Assembly (NCBI GenBank): GCA_902772725.1
Contig: CACYBS010000351.1
Coordinates: forward strand, 1 to 34,191
Length of the DNA: 34,191 bases
Direction: 5' to 3'
Source: Erysipelothrix rhusiopathiae
GTDB lineage: Bacteria > Bacillota_I > Bacilli_A > Erysipelotrichales > Erysipelotrichaceae
Below are positions 1-7,894 of the stretch, one piece after another. The notes beneath the pieces were generated by a model that was not told the DNA's origin, made no database searches, and worked only from the letters and a program-made list of their open reading frames with translations. The first letter of the stretch is position 1; every line of letters starts with the position of its first letter. The translations under genes were made by a program, and so were the position numbers.

Positions 1-513
1 CGAAATCATATAAACCAGCGGAATCACATTGAAAACCAATATTCCAAGACACGGAAGTGTCATTAATGTAATATGTAAATTTCCATTGAATAAAGATGCG
101 ATATCTTCTTTAAGTGTCGGTGGAGTGATTCCTTTTTCAATCATCTTTTCACATTTATAGGACTGCTTGATCTGCAATACCCAGAGTAAAATAAAGCCCG
201 CAATCACAAAAAGGGTTACAATTCCAAAGAGCAGGATCAGTAAAGAATTATCTCCGGCTGTATATTCATAAACACCTTTTGCCTCATTCCAAACCTTACC
301 CTGTCCTGCTTCTCCAAGACCGGGGAGCTTTCCCATATTGCCGATTCCATCGGTAATCATAAAGAAGATAAACGCTACTTCAAGAATCATAACAATGACA
401 CCTTTAATAAGCTGTCCGTGTTTGATTAAGCCAAGCCCCATACATAAAGAAGATAATTTCGTCCATTTGTCACCCTTTGTGAGCGCATTTTTAACGGATA
501 TTTTATCAGTCAT
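1..513 (-). CDS. malF: MalF-like sugar ABC transporter permease (partial, C-terminus beyond window)
   Basis: This is the first 171 residues of a membrane permease; the frame is open to the window edge and the rest lies outside. The start is an ATG at 513, just downstream of a GGGAGGAG ribosome binding site. Two hydrophobic segments fall near residues 35-50 and 75-95, and a third begins near 155. Between the first two is a loop ending in a GEAGQG/VWNEAKGVYEYT-type stretch, which resembles the extended N-terminus of Gram-positive MalF maltodextrin permeases as I know the family. Such permeases form a heterodimer with MalG and move the sugar delivered by the binding protein. It is the fourth gene of the leftward operon, after the LacI regulator, MsmK-type ATPase and binding protein; a MalG-type gene is expected next. 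The exact sugar cannot be read from this fragment. Confidence 0.85.
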   Translation of the reverse strand, partial: MTDKISVKNALTKGDKWTKLSSLCMGLGLIKHGQLIKGVIVMILEVAFIFFMITDGIGNMGKLPGLGEAGQGKVWNEAKGVYEYTAGDNSLLILLFGIVTLFVIAGFILLWVLQIKQSYKCEKMIEKGITPPTLKEDIASLFNGNLHITLMTLPCLGILVFNVIPLVYMIS

Positions 514-539
514 TCTATCTCCTCCCTTTGATACAGGAA

Positions 540-562
540 GAGTGCGGGATTTGCCCGCACTC
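540..562 (-). promoter_or_regulatory. Intercistronic hairpin between binding-protein and permease genes
   Basis: A perfect 9-bp stem (GAGTGCGGG pairing with CCCGCACTC) encloses a 5-base loop, ten bases downstream of the binding-protein stop codon. On the minus strand it is not followed by a U-run, so it does not look like a full terminator. A stable hairpin in this position usually protects the upstream message or partly stops transcription, giving more binding protein than permease. That role is inferred. Confidence 0.6.
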
Positions 563-571
563 CATTTTTCA

Positions 572-1798
572 TTATTCTACAGCGGAGCTGTTGTATAATT
601 CGTTTGTCTTTTCAGTCTGCTCAGCAGCGTTGTCGTGTGTTACTTTTCCATTAACAATCGCATTACCGAATGTTTCTGCCGGACCCCAGAAGTTTGACAT
701 ATTAGCAACAAACGGCTGAATGAAAGATGTTCCGTTGATGGTATCATTCTGTGCCTTAACCAATGGATTGTCAGTTACATCGATGGTAGTATCGGTAGGA
801 ACAACCATACGTAAATCAAAGTGATCCTGCTGAGCCTGAGTAGATCCTAAGAATGCAGCTAACGCTACAGCCTGTTCCGGATTCTTCGAATACGGATTAA
901 CACCGATTGCCTTAACACCGGCAAAGGATAATAACTGTTTCTGTTCACCGTTGATTGTGATAGTCGGAACCGGAGCAATGCCCATGTTGTCACCTAAAGC
1001 TTCCTTAACATTGTTGTAGTCCCAGGAACCGGAGAAAATTGCGTTTACAGAACCATCTGCCAAGCCGGCAATTCCAACACCGTCGGCATCGTTTTTGAAG
1101 TTAGGGTTTGCAGCAAGATCAACTAAGTAGTTTGTTACGGCAACAGCCTTATCACCGGAGAAATCGATTCCTGCATCGTTATCCATGCCATCTTCACCAA
1201 ACATTGTGCATCCATTTGCCAGATACGGTGCTGCAAGGTACCATGCATTGGATAATGGATAAGCTACAACGCCTTTTTGCAGCATTGTATCCAGATTCTT
1301 AATATCATCTTCTGTAAATACGGATTTGTCATAGTACATAAACCAAGTATTAGTTGTGAAAGGTACACCATAGACACCGTCTTCATAAGTAACATAGCTC
1401 ATAACTGTATCGGTATTATGTTCTTTGATTTCGTCTAATGTACTTCCGCCAAGTTCAGCTAATGCACCGGCATCGATCAAGTTTGTGATCTGGTCGTTAG
1501 CAAACATGTATACATCAGCTGCAGCTTCCGGGTCCTGTGGAACCGTAGTTCCGGCATCGCCTTCAGACATAACGCCAACCTTAATGTCAAGATTCCATTC
1601 CGGATGTGCTTCCTTAAAAGCAGTTAATTCTTTGTCTAACCAGTTTCCCTGCTCATCGGATTGATCTTCAGCAGGTGTCCAAACTGTCAATGTGATCTTA
1701 TCTCCGGATGAAGATCCTCCTCCACCGGATCCTGAACATCCAACCATGGACAAGCTCATCAGAGCTGCCATACCAAGCTTTAATAATTTACTGCTCAT
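572..1798 (-). CDS. malE: Extracellular sugar-binding lipoprotein (MalE-like)
   Basis: This 408-residue protein is the solute-binding component of the sugar ABC transporter. Its N-terminus is a lipoprotein signal (positive start, hydrophobic stretch, then MVGC with the lipidated cysteine at residue 21), followed by a Gly/Ser linker, so the mature protein should be tethered outside the membrane. The body has the family-1 binding-protein pattern, for example LTVWTPAEDQ near the mature start, GVYGVPFTTNTWFMYYDKSVF around residues 145-165, and AIFSGSWDYNNVKEAL in the second lobe. Length is normal for MalE-type proteins. A strong AGAGGAGG site precedes the ATG. The gene lies between the ATPase and permease genes and ends before a hairpin that may raise its expression over the permease. 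Maltodextrin is the likely ligand, from similarity to MalE and the MalF neighbour. Confidence 0.9.
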   Translation of the reverse strand: MSSKLLKLGMAALMSLSMVGCSGSGGGGSSSGDKITLTVWTPAEDQSDEQGNWLDKELTAFKEAHPEWNLDIKVGVMSEGDAGTTVPQDPEAAADVYMFANDQITNLIDAGALAELGGSTLDEIKEHNTDTVMSYVTYEDGVYGVPFTTNTWFMYYDKSVFTEDDIKNLDTMLQKGVVAYPLSNAWYLAAPYLANGCTMFGEDGMDNDAGIDFSGDKAVAVTNYLVDLAANPNFKNDADGVGIAGLADGSVNAIFSGSWDYNNVKEALGDNMGIAPVPTITINGEQKQLLSFAGVKAIGVNPYSKNPEQAVALAAFLGSTQAQQDHFDLRMVVPTDTTIDVTDNPLVKAQNDTINGTSFIQPFVANMSNFWGPAETFGNAIVNGKVTHDNAAEQTEKTNELYNSSAVE

Positions 1799-1846
1799 GT
1801 TTCATTCCTCCTCTTTTATTATATTTTTTTTGAATTAGAGCCTATA

Positions 1847-3010
1847 TTAGAATTCCAGATTCAATCCATTCGAATCGAATACATGGATAACATTACCGGC
1901 AAAGGTAAAGCTGATTTCTGAATGCGGATCATAGTTTTTATTACCCAATTCCAATGTCGGTACAATGATAATGGAGTCTTTGCCGCAGGCATTGACATGC
2001 AGATGAACGCTGGATCCCATCATTTCGGAAACATCGACTATGCCATGCAGCATAGATCCTTCTACCTCATTTAAGGTGATATGTTCAGGTCGAACACCGA
2101 TTGTTACATTCTGTGCTTGAACATTATGTGCCTTTAAATTTTTTTGTTTGTCTTCGGAAAGAACAACCTTAGCATCTTCAACCTGCACATAGTATTCACC
2201 GTTTGAATTGATATCGAGTTTTCCGTCATACATATTCATCTGTGGCATTCCGATGAAGCCTGCCACAAAGATATTTTTCGGATGATTAAATACTTCCTGC
2301 GGTGTTCCGATCTGCTGTACTTCCCCATCTTTCATGATCACAATTCGATCTCCAAGGGTCATCGCTTCCGTTTGATCGTGAGTTACATATACAAATGTTG
2401 TATCGATACGTTGTCTAAGTTTAATGATTTCTGCACGCATCTGGTTTCTGAGTTTTGCGTCCAAATTCGATAACGGCTCATCCATGAGCAGTAATCTTGG
2501 CTCACGTACAATAGCACGCCCGATCGCAACACGCTGTCTCTGTCCACCGGATAAAGCCTTCGGTTTACGGTCTAAGTATTCACTGATTCCTAAGATTTCG
2601 GCTGCTTCATTCACCTTGGCATCAATTTGTTCTTTCGGCATTTTACGAAGCGTCAATGGGAATTCCATATTCTTTCGAACGGTCATATGCGGATAAAGGG
2701 CATAGTTTTGGAAGACCATCGCAATATCACGATCTTTTGGTTCTACATCATTGACAAGTTTGCCGTCAATATAAAGCTCACCGCGGGTAATTTCTTCTAA
2801 GCCGGCAATCATTCTAAGTGTAGTCGACTTACCGCATCCGGATGGCCCTACCAATACGATAAATTCCTTATCTTTGATGTCCAGATTAAAGTCATCTACC
2901 GCTACAACACCTTCATCTGTAATTTTAAGATTTGTGGTTTTCTGTTTTTTCTTTTCATCCTTTGCGACAGGATAAATTTTTTGAATATGTTTTAAACTAA
3001 CCTCTGCCAT
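1847..3010 (-). CDS. msmK: Sugar ABC transporter ATPase, MsmK/UgpC/MalK type
   Basis: This 387-residue cytoplasmic ATPase energises carbohydrate import. All nucleotide-binding motifs are intact: Walker A GPSGCGKST (residues 55-63), Q-loop Gln101, signature LSGGQ (153-157), Walker B ending in MDE (176-178), and switch His211. The C-terminal third (about 240-387) matches the TOBE/regulatory region of the MalK branch, with a VGVRPEH-type motif (here IGVRPEH). Residues 17-35 form a Lys-rich, charged insertion between the first strand and the VAVDDFNLDI stretch that most MsmK proteins lack. The gene starts 16 bases after the LacI regulator stop and precedes the binding protein, so it is operonic. 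In many Bacillota one MsmK serves several sugar transporters; having its own permease and binding-protein genes here makes a dedicated role plausible. Confidence 0.93.
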   Translation of the reverse strand: MAEVSLKHIQKIYPVAKDEKKKQKTTNLKITDEGVVAVDDFNLDIKDKEFIVLVGPSGCGKSTTLRMIAGLEEITRGELYIDGKLVNDVEPKDRDIAMVFQNYALYPHMTVRKNMEFPLTLRKMPKEQIDAKVNEAAEILGISEYLDRKPKALSGGQRQRVAIGRAIVREPRLLLMDEPLSNLDAKLRNQMRAEIIKLRQRIDTTFVYVTHDQTEAMTLGDRIVIMKDGEVQQIGTPQEVFNHPKNIFVAGFIGMPQMNMYDGKLDINSNGEYYVQVEDAKVVLSEDKQKNLKAHNVQAQNVTIGVRPEHITLNEVEGSMLHGIVDVSEMMGSSVHLHVNACGKDSIIIVPTLELGNKNYDPHSEISFTFAGNVIHVFDSNGLNLEF

Positions 3011-3026
3011 AATCTCACCCTTCCTT

Positions 3027-4049
3027 TCAGGATATCTCCTTTACACTGTCACCCGATGTGATCGAATGTTCAATCAATTCATGAATCCGGTCTCTGGAAT
3101 AACTGATTCTCAACAATAGGTCTTCAACACTTTTCTTTGCCATTAGTTCAGAATTCTGCTGAATGGTCGTAATACGTGGAACAGAATATCTGGAATACGG
3201 TATACCATCAAAACCGATGATAGAAATATCTTCCGGAACGCTTTTTCCCATATCTTTTAATGCACGTATGGCACCGATGGCCAATGTATCGCTTAAAGCG
3301 AAGATGGATGTAAGATCGGGATTTTGTTCCATGAGCTCTTTTGTCGCTTCATATCCGGATTCCATTGAAAACCGTCCCGGTTTAAATTGTTTGGAAACAT
3401 CAAAAGCTACATTGCAGTCTTTAAGACAGTCGATAGCTCCCTGCACTCTGGCGGTTCCGACCCAGCCATTATCGCTTAACATCTGTCCGCCTACTATGCC
3501 GATTTTTCTATGCCCGTGATCCAATAAATATTTCACAGCATCCCGACCACCCTGATAGTCGTTTGTGCAATAGCTTGATAAATTCTCAAACGGAAGAGAA
3601 GACGCATCACCGGAAACAAGTACACTAGGTACTTTAATGGTATCAAACTGTCCTTTAAAGACATCGATATTGCCTCCCAGAAAGATCAATCCCTTGGGTT
3701 TTCTTTCGTTGCAGATTTGCAGAGCCGTTTGTACTTCATTATCTGTTTCATCAAGAAAGACCACGCTGACCTCTTCGCCGCTGTCTTTGAAGTCCTTTTC
3801 AATCAGTTCCAGCAATTCTTCAAAAAACAAGTTTTTTGTACCTTTCACTAAGATATTGATGGATGATGCGGAATTTCTTTTTAAGAGTCTGGCATTTGAA
3901 TTGGGCTGATATCCTTCCTGTTCAATGATTGATAGTATTTTCTCTCTTGCCTGCTCACTTACATCAGGATGATTGTTAATGACACGTGATACCGTTCCTA
4001 TACTGAACCCAGATAACTCGGCAATATCTTTAATTGTCTTCAAAAGCAT
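3027..4049 (-). CDS. LacI-family transcriptional regulator of the sugar operon
   Basis: This is a LacI/GalR repressor of about 340 residues. The N-terminal helix-turn-helix reads TIKDIAELSGFSIGTVSRVINN, then the LacI hinge, then a periplasmic-binding-like ligand domain with a SIIGFDG motif near the C-terminus. It is the first gene of the operon and its promoter carries a perfect LacI-type palindrome, so it probably represses itself and the transporter genes until a sugar binds. Start choice is uncertain: GTG (4055), ATG (4052), ATG (4049) and TTG (4043) follow one another. The AGAGG site sits best for the ATG at 4049 (5 bases) or for the TTG at 4043 (11 bases from GAGG), which would give the usual LacI opening M-KTIKDIA. 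The inducer is unknown, probably a maltodextrin-type sugar. Confidence 0.92.
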   Translation of the reverse strand: MLLKTIKDIAELSGFSIGTVSRVINNHPDVSEQAREKILSIIEQEGYQPNSNARLLKRNSASSINILVKGTKNLFFEELLELIEKDFKDSGEEVSVVFLDETDNEVQTALQICNERKPKGLIFLGGNIDVFKGQFDTIKVPSVLVSGDASSLPFENLSSYCTNDYQGGRDAVKYLLDHGHRKIGIVGGQMLSDNGWVGTARVQGAIDCLKDCNVAFDVSKQFKPGRFSMESGYEATKELMEQNPDLTSIFALSDTLAIGAIRALKDMGKSVPEDISIIGFDGIPYSRYSVPRITTIQQNSELMAKKSVEDLLLRISYSRDRIHELIEHSITSGDSVKEIS

Positions 4050-4071
4050 CATCACCTCTTCGTTATCGTTT

Positions 4072-4087
4072 CCGTAAACGTTTACGG
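4072..4087. promoter_or_regulatory. LacI-type operator (perfect palindrome)
   Basis: CCGTAAACGTTTACGG is a perfect 16-bp palindrome with the central CG typical of LacI/GalR sites. It lies just downstream of the predicted start of the lacI-msmK-malE-malF transcript. A degenerate second copy of the GTAAACG half-site and repeated ATCGTTT blocks flank it (4061-4100), suggesting a double operator. CcpA cre sites share the core, so catabolite control is an alternative. Confidence 0.8.
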
Positions 4088-4103
4088 TATCGTTTACATC
4101 ATC

Positions 4104-4132
4104 ATTTTATGTTACCGCTTTCATCTTGTCAA
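4104..4132 (-). promoter_or_regulatory. Consensus vegetative promoter of the leftward sugar operon
   Basis: On the minus strand, TTGACA (4132-4127) and TAAAAT (4109-4104) are separated by exactly 17 bases. Transcription would begin near 4097 and run through the palindrome at 4072-4087, a standard roadblock or repressor arrangement. Confidence 0.82.
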
Positions 4133-4213
4133 CGGATTTTTTTAAATTATTTTGTTCTGTTAGAAACAGCTGTTATCATAAAGTATATAATAAATATGAT
4201 TCAGGAGGTTTGT

Positions 4214-5314
4214 ATGGAAATTCAAAAGATAAATATCGGCATCATTGGATCGGGTGCCATCAGTGGTATTTATCTGGATAATCTTACTTCCCGCTTTTCT
4301 AACGTCCAGGTAAGTGCCATCAGCTCAAGAGGAATGGCTTCTGCTCAAAAGAAAGCTGAAAAATATCATATTCGTGCTCTCACAAATGATCAGATGTTAG
4401 CTGACCCGGACATCGATATAATAGTCATTCTGACACCGGTTCAGACGCATTACGAATTAATCAAAAGTGCCCTGCTGGCAGGAAAACACGTATATACAGA
4501 AAAGACCATGACAGAAACCTATGCCGAAGCTAAAGAGCTGTGTGAATCAGCCGATGCCAAAGGATTGTATTTAGGATCGGCACCGGATACTTTTTTAGGA
4601 ACCGGATTTCAAACGGCCAAAAAGGCAATCGATGAAAATAAGATTGGAACGATTCATTCTTTTACTATTTCAATTACCCGGGATAATGATATACTCACCG
4701 CCATGTTCCCTTTCCTTCGTATTCCGGGAGCCGGAGCTTTAAGAGACTATATTGTTTACTATCTGACAGCTTTGGTTTCCTTACTTGGACCGGTTAAAAC
4801 AGTATCTGCCGTATTAAAAACACCATATGATAAGCGAATGAATTCTATACCGGATACAAAAGGGTTTAACGAAATGATAGATACACCTAATGAAGCCATT
4901 ATTGCGGCTACATTGGAGTTGGAAAACGGCGTTATCGGAACAATCCATGAAGATAATGAAAGTGTGATTTTTGACAGGTCCGATTTTGTGATCTGTGGAA
5001 AAAATGGTTTATTAAAACTTGGCAATGCCAATGAGTTCGGTAATCCGGTAGAATTAATACGTCCGAAAGGATTCTTTGAAAAAGAGACAGAAGTGTTAAA
5101 ACCGGTTGGTTTCTACAGTGATAATTCCCGGGGAATCGGCCCTGCCGAGCTGGCTGATGCGATTGTTCATCATCGGAAAAACAGAACCGATAAAGCGATG
5201 GCTGCACATGTACTTGAAGTCATTGAAGCTATGGAACAAAGTTCTAAAGAAGGACGTTTTATTGAAGTGGAAAGCACCTTCGAGAAACCGGAATTATTTG
5301 ATATGAAATATTAA
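4214..5314 (+). CDS. Gfo/Idh/MocA-family NAD(P)-dependent oxidoreductase
   Basis: The product is 366 residues, the usual family length, starting at the ATG at 4214 behind TCAGGAGG; a longer upstream frame has no such site. The Rossmann fold opens with INIGIIGSGAISGIY (GxGxxG-type), followed by the VILTPVQTHYELIKSALLAGKHVYTEKTMTETYAEAKEL stretch, whose E-K-T replaces the usual EKP. The C-terminal sheet domain includes a GAGALRDYIVYYLTALVSLLGP segment, equivalent to the D(x)H-region of relatives. These enzymes oxidise or reduce sugar and inositol derivatives. It is divergent from the sugar operon and shares its control region, so it may process the imported sugar; the substrate cannot be told. 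A TATAAT hexamer at 4186-4191 is a likely -10, without a clear -35. Confidence 0.88.
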   Translation: MEIQKINIGIIGSGAISGIYLDNLTSRFSNVQVSAISSRGMASAQKKAEKYHIRALTNDQMLADPDIDIIVILTPVQTHYELIKSALLAGKHVYTEKTMTETYAEAKELCESADAKGLYLGSAPDTFLGTGFQTAKKAIDENKIGTIHSFTISITRDNDILTAMFPFLRIPGAGALRDYIVYYLTALVSLLGPVKTVSAVLKTPYDKRMNSIPDTKGFNEMIDTPNEAIIAATLELENGVIGTIHEDNESVIFDRSDFVICGKNGLLKLGNANEFGNPVELIRPKGFFEKETEVLKPVGFYSDNSRGIGPAELADAIVHHRKNRTDKAMAAHVLEVIEAMEQSSKEGRFIEVESTFEKPELFDMKY

Positions 5315-5337
5315 AGAGGCAGTTTACACTGCCTCTT
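5314..5337. terminator. Bidirectional intrinsic terminator between convergent genes
   Basis: A perfect 10-bp stem (AAGAGGCAGT/ACTGCCTCTT) with a TTAC loop starts in the oxidoreductase stop codon and ends in the stop codon of the converging acetyltransferase gene. A T-rich tract (ATCGTATTTTTTT) follows on the plus strand, and TTTAATATTT follows on the minus strand. Confidence 0.85.
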
Positions 5338-5854
5338 ATCGTATTTTTTTGGAAAGAACAACCAATTGTATTTCCTGAATATAGTTTCCCTTTTCATCGG
5401 TATTAAATCCATCCTGCTCATAGGATGACATATCATGTCCAAATGAAGAGAGAACACCATGATTTTCATATCCAAGATGCTCATAGATTTCTATTGCCTT
5501 TGTCTGGGTAGAATATGCCATGACATTGATGGTTTCAATAGAAGGATACTTTTCTTTAATAAAGTCTTCCATTACTATTAGAAACTGTTTTTCATCCTCT
5601 TTATCTGCCTGTGGATCAATTACCACCTGAAGGGCCCCGGCTTCTTTTCGAATACGGTTATTAACAGAGAAATATCCCATCAAATCTTCTTTGATGACTT
5701 GAAAATAAGAATCTTTTCGATAGTTTTCACGAAGCAGAAAATATTCATTTTCTGTACCCTTCCCCAGTGTTGTCCATGCATAATCCTTTGGGAAATTCCA
5801 TCCCGCAATTTTCTCGGCATTATTCTGGGTTAGTTTTTCAATATTCCATTCCAT
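5336..5854 (-). CDS. GNAT-family N-acetyltransferase
   Basis: This 172-residue protein has the GNAT layout: a central region LMGYFSVNNRIRKEAGALQVVIDP where the acetyl-CoA-binding strand lies, and the closing motif TKAIEIYEHLGYENHG typical of the family's last helix and strand. The start is the ATG at 5854 because AAGGAAG lies seven bases upstream; an extension by seven residues to MCERKNC has no site. The protein would move an acetyl group from acetyl-CoA to an amine, but the substrate is not predictable. It stands alone between two bidirectional terminators. Confidence 0.75.
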   Translation of the reverse strand: MEWNIEKLTQNNAEKIAGWNFPKDYAWTTLGKGTENEYFLLRENYRKDSYFQVIKEDLMGYFSVNNRIRKEAGALQVVIDPQADKEDEKQFLIVMEDFIKEKYPSIETINVMAYSTQTKAIEIYEHLGYENHGVLSSFGHDMSSYEQDGFNTDEKGNYIQEIQLVVLSKKIR

Positions 5855-5873
5855 ACAATTCTTCCTTTCGCAC

Positions 5874-5897
5874 AAAAGCGGAGATATCTCCGCTTTT
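5874..5897. terminator. Palindromic terminator downstream of the alcohol dehydrogenase
   Basis: A perfect 24-bp palindrome has A4 before and T4 after a GCGGAGATATCTCCGC core, so it forms an A-tract/U-tract hairpin on either strand. On the minus strand it ends the alcohol dehydrogenase transcript just upstream of the acetyltransferase gene; its ribosome binding site follows within a few bases. Confidence 0.8.
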
Positions 5898-5911
5898 TGA
5901 ATTTTCTAATT

Positions 5912-7135
5912 TTAGAAATCTACGTCTAAGTCGTAGTAGCAGCACTTGAAGAGTTTTTCCATCTCTTCCTGGCTAGGCTGACGAGGATTAGATCCTGTAC
6001 ATGCATCCAGAATAGCGTTCTTAGCGATTTCAGGTAATCTTTCTAAGAATACTTCTTCCGGTACGAAGCCCTGTTCTGTTGGGTAGGAATCAGCACCGTA
6101 GTTCTTAATGCAGTGAGGGATGTTTAAATCATCGTTCATCTTACGTAAGTAAGCGATTAATGCAGCAACCTTGTCATCATCACTTGCATCTTTGTCGCAG
6201 ATGCCCATGTAGTCAACGATTACGCCGTAACGCTTTTTAGCAGTTTCATCTTTAGCGTTGAATGCGATTACCTTTGGTAAGTACATAGCGTTAGCGGCAC
6301 CATGGATAATGTGTGCTCCATAATCCTGGAATACAGCACCTGTCTTATGTGCCATAGAGTGAACGATACCTAAAAGTGCGTTAGAGAATGCCATACCTGC
6401 TAAGCACTGAGCATTGTGCATACGATCTCTTGCGGCCATATCACCGTTGTATGAAGGGATCAAATCCTTCATGATCATTTCAATCGCATGGATTGCCAGA
6501 GGATCTGTGTAATCACAGTTCGCTGTTGATACATATGCTTCAATCGCATGAGTCATAGCGTCCATACCTGTATGAGCAACTAACTTCTTAGGCATTGTTT
6601 CAGCTAAATCCGGGTCAACGATAGCGATGTCCGGTGTAATTTCGAAGTCAGCGATTGGATATTTAATACCCTTAGCATAGTCTGTAATGATAGAGAATGC
6701 AGTTACTTCTGTAGCAGTTCCACTTGTAGAAGATACAGCTACGAATTTTGCCTTATGTCTTAATTCAGGGATACCGAATACTTTACACATATCTTCGAAT
6801 GTGCAGTCAGGATATTCGTATTTGATCCACATTGCCTTCGCAGCATCGATTGGTGAACCACCACCGATCGCAACGATCCAATCCGGTTCAAATTCAAGCA
6901 TCTTTTCAGCGCCCTTCATAACTGTTTCTACAGAAGGATCGCTTTCAATACCTTCAAATAAGGCAACTTCCATACCTGCTTCTTTTAAGTATTGTTCAGC
7001 TCTTCCTAAGAAACCAAAGCGCTTCATAGATCCGCCACCGACGCAGATAATTGCCTTTTTACCTTTCAAAGTTTTTAATGTTTCAAGGGATCCCTTACCA
7101 TGGTAAAGGTCTCTTGGTAATGTAAATCTTGCCAT
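5912..7135 (-). CDS. Iron-containing (group III) alcohol dehydrogenase
   Basis: This 407-residue enzyme belongs to the Fe-dependent alcohol dehydrogenase family (butanol, 1,3-propanediol and lactaldehyde reductases). The nucleotide-binding motif AIGGGSPIDAAKA covers residues 89-101. The metal ligands expected from the family are present: Asp192 and His196 in MDAMTHAIEAY, His259 in HSMAH, and His278 in HGAANAMYLP; His263 is the nearby catalytic-type histidine. The start at 7135 is set by AGGAGGT five bases upstream. Its role is probably NAD(P)H-dependent reduction of an aldehyde at the end of fermentation; the alcohol is unknown. It is a single-gene unit with its own promoter (7164-7191), a Rex-like site next to it, and a terminator. 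High-level expression is suggested by its near-consensus signals. Confidence 0.93.
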   Translation of the reverse strand: MARFTLPRDLYHGKGSLETLKTLKGKKAIICVGGGSMKRFGFLGRAEQYLKEAGMEVALFEGIESDPSVETVMKGAEKMLEFEPDWIVAIGGGSPIDAAKAMWIKYEYPDCTFEDMCKVFGIPELRHKAKFVAVSSTSGTATEVTAFSIITDYAKGIKYPIADFEITPDIAIVDPDLAETMPKKLVAHTGMDAMTHAIEAYVSTANCDYTDPLAIHAIEMIMKDLIPSYNGDMAARDRMHNAQCLAGMAFSNALLGIVHSMAHKTGAVFQDYGAHIIHGAANAMYLPKVIAFNAKDETAKKRYGVIVDYMGICDKDASDDDKVAALIAYLRKMNDDLNIPHCIKNYGADSYPTEQGFVPEEVFLERLPEIAKNAILDACTGSNPRQPSQEEMEKLFKCCYYDLDVDF

Positions 7136-7163
7136 AATAGACCTCCTATTTATCACGAGCTTT

Positions 7164-7191
7164 ATTATAGAACAAAAGTAAAGGAAATCAA
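7164..7191 (-). promoter_or_regulatory. Promoter of the alcohol dehydrogenase gene
   Basis: On the minus strand, TTGATT (7191-7186) and TATAAT (7169-7164) are 16 bases apart, with the -10 about 30 bases upstream of the start codon. Confidence 0.75.
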
Positions 7192-7197
7192 AGGCTT

Positions 7198-7215
7198 TTG
7201 TGAAAATTTTAACTA
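7198..7215. promoter_or_regulatory. Candidate Rex (redox) operator
   Basis: TTGTGAAAATTTTAACTA matches the known Rex consensus TTGTKAANNNNTTMACAA at all but one defined position. It lies six bases upstream of the -35 of the alcohol dehydrogenase promoter. A further TTCACAA half-site occurs at 7234-7240, and TTGTGAAAAT (7198-7207) is perfectly inverted at 7231-7240. Rex commonly controls fermentative dehydrogenases in Bacillota according to NADH/NAD+; binding here is inferred. Confidence 0.6.
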
Positions 7216-7289
7216 GTGATTTTAGGGCATATTTTCACAATAGGAACAGAGTGTCTAACTTCACGTTTTCTCATAAATCAAATAAAAAA

Positions 7290-7305
7290 GGTAGATCTCT
7301 CTACC
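7290..7305 (-). terminator. Intrinsic terminator of the exonuclease / unknown-protein operon
   Basis: Directly after the TAG stop at 7306, the minus strand forms GGTAGA-GAGA-TCTACC followed by TTTTTTATTT, a standard intrinsic terminator. Confidence 0.88.
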
Positions 7306-7869
7306 CTAGATTTCTTTCAGTTCCTGATATACCTTCGGTTCGATTTCATCATCCCAACTTTCCAGGAAGAAGCCGTTGGTTACAGGATATCTCTGGTTAA
7401 GATTGGTTCCTGTGATGATATAAATCTCCGGTCTAAAGGAAATATAATCCTTTTCAAAACAGATATCTTTTGTTTCTAAATGGAAAATCAATGCTCTTGT
7501 TACCCAGAGCTCATCGATTTCATCCTCTTCATCGATATGCAGCTGCTGATGTTCATTAACAACCGTAATCCCTGTGATTTTTTCTTCAATTTCTGTCACT
7601 TTCTGTACTACATCGGTGTATACCGAATGAATATCCTCCGGTTCACACGGTGCGATACTCCATAAGGCATATCGATCAATATCTTCAAAATAATTAATCT
7701 GTTCCAATTTATTTTCCAAAAGATAGTTTTCTTCTCCGATTGATAAACCGACCACAGAAGTAACAGAATTAATAACATAGAAAGGATCGCATTTATAATA
7801 ATGAAATGTCTTCCCTTTCAAACTCTCTAAAAGCTCATAATCTAAAACATATTGCGTAATATCCTGCAT
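7306..7869 (-). CDS. Conserved-looking protein of unknown function
   Basis: I do not recognise this 187-residue protein. It is acidic, without a signal peptide or membrane segment, and has an Asp/Glu-rich stretch (HIDEEDEIDELW) in its middle, so it is probably soluble and cytoplasmic. The start is the ATG at 7869, eight bases after GTGGAGG. It follows the exonuclease gene by 25 bases and shares a strong terminator, so the two form one transcription unit. Nothing in it points to catalysis; pairing with a membrane-anchored nuclease makes an accessory role possible but unproven. Confidence 0.7.
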   Translation of the reverse strand: MQDITQYVLDYELLESLKGKTFHYYKCDPFYVINSVTSVVGLSIGEENYLLENKLEQINYFEDIDRYALWSIAPCEPEDIHSVYTDVVQKVTEIEEKITGITVVNEHQQLHIDEEDEIDELWVTRALIFHLETKDICFEKDYISFRPEIYIITGTNLNQRYPVTNGFFLESWDDEIEPKVYQELKEI

Positions 7870-7894
7870 AGTTTCAGCCTCCACTCAACAATTA

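Noticed and set aside
1108-1664. Plus-strand reading frames opposite the binding-protein gene
   Set aside because: Antisense shadows of a well-supported gene, without ribosome binding sites or recognisable domains.
4034-4213. N-terminal extension of 60 residues on the Gfo/Idh/MocA oxidoreductase
   Set aside because: It crosses the lacI promoter and operator, has no ribosome binding site, and the Rossmann motif begins right after the ATG at 4214, which has AGGAGG upstream.
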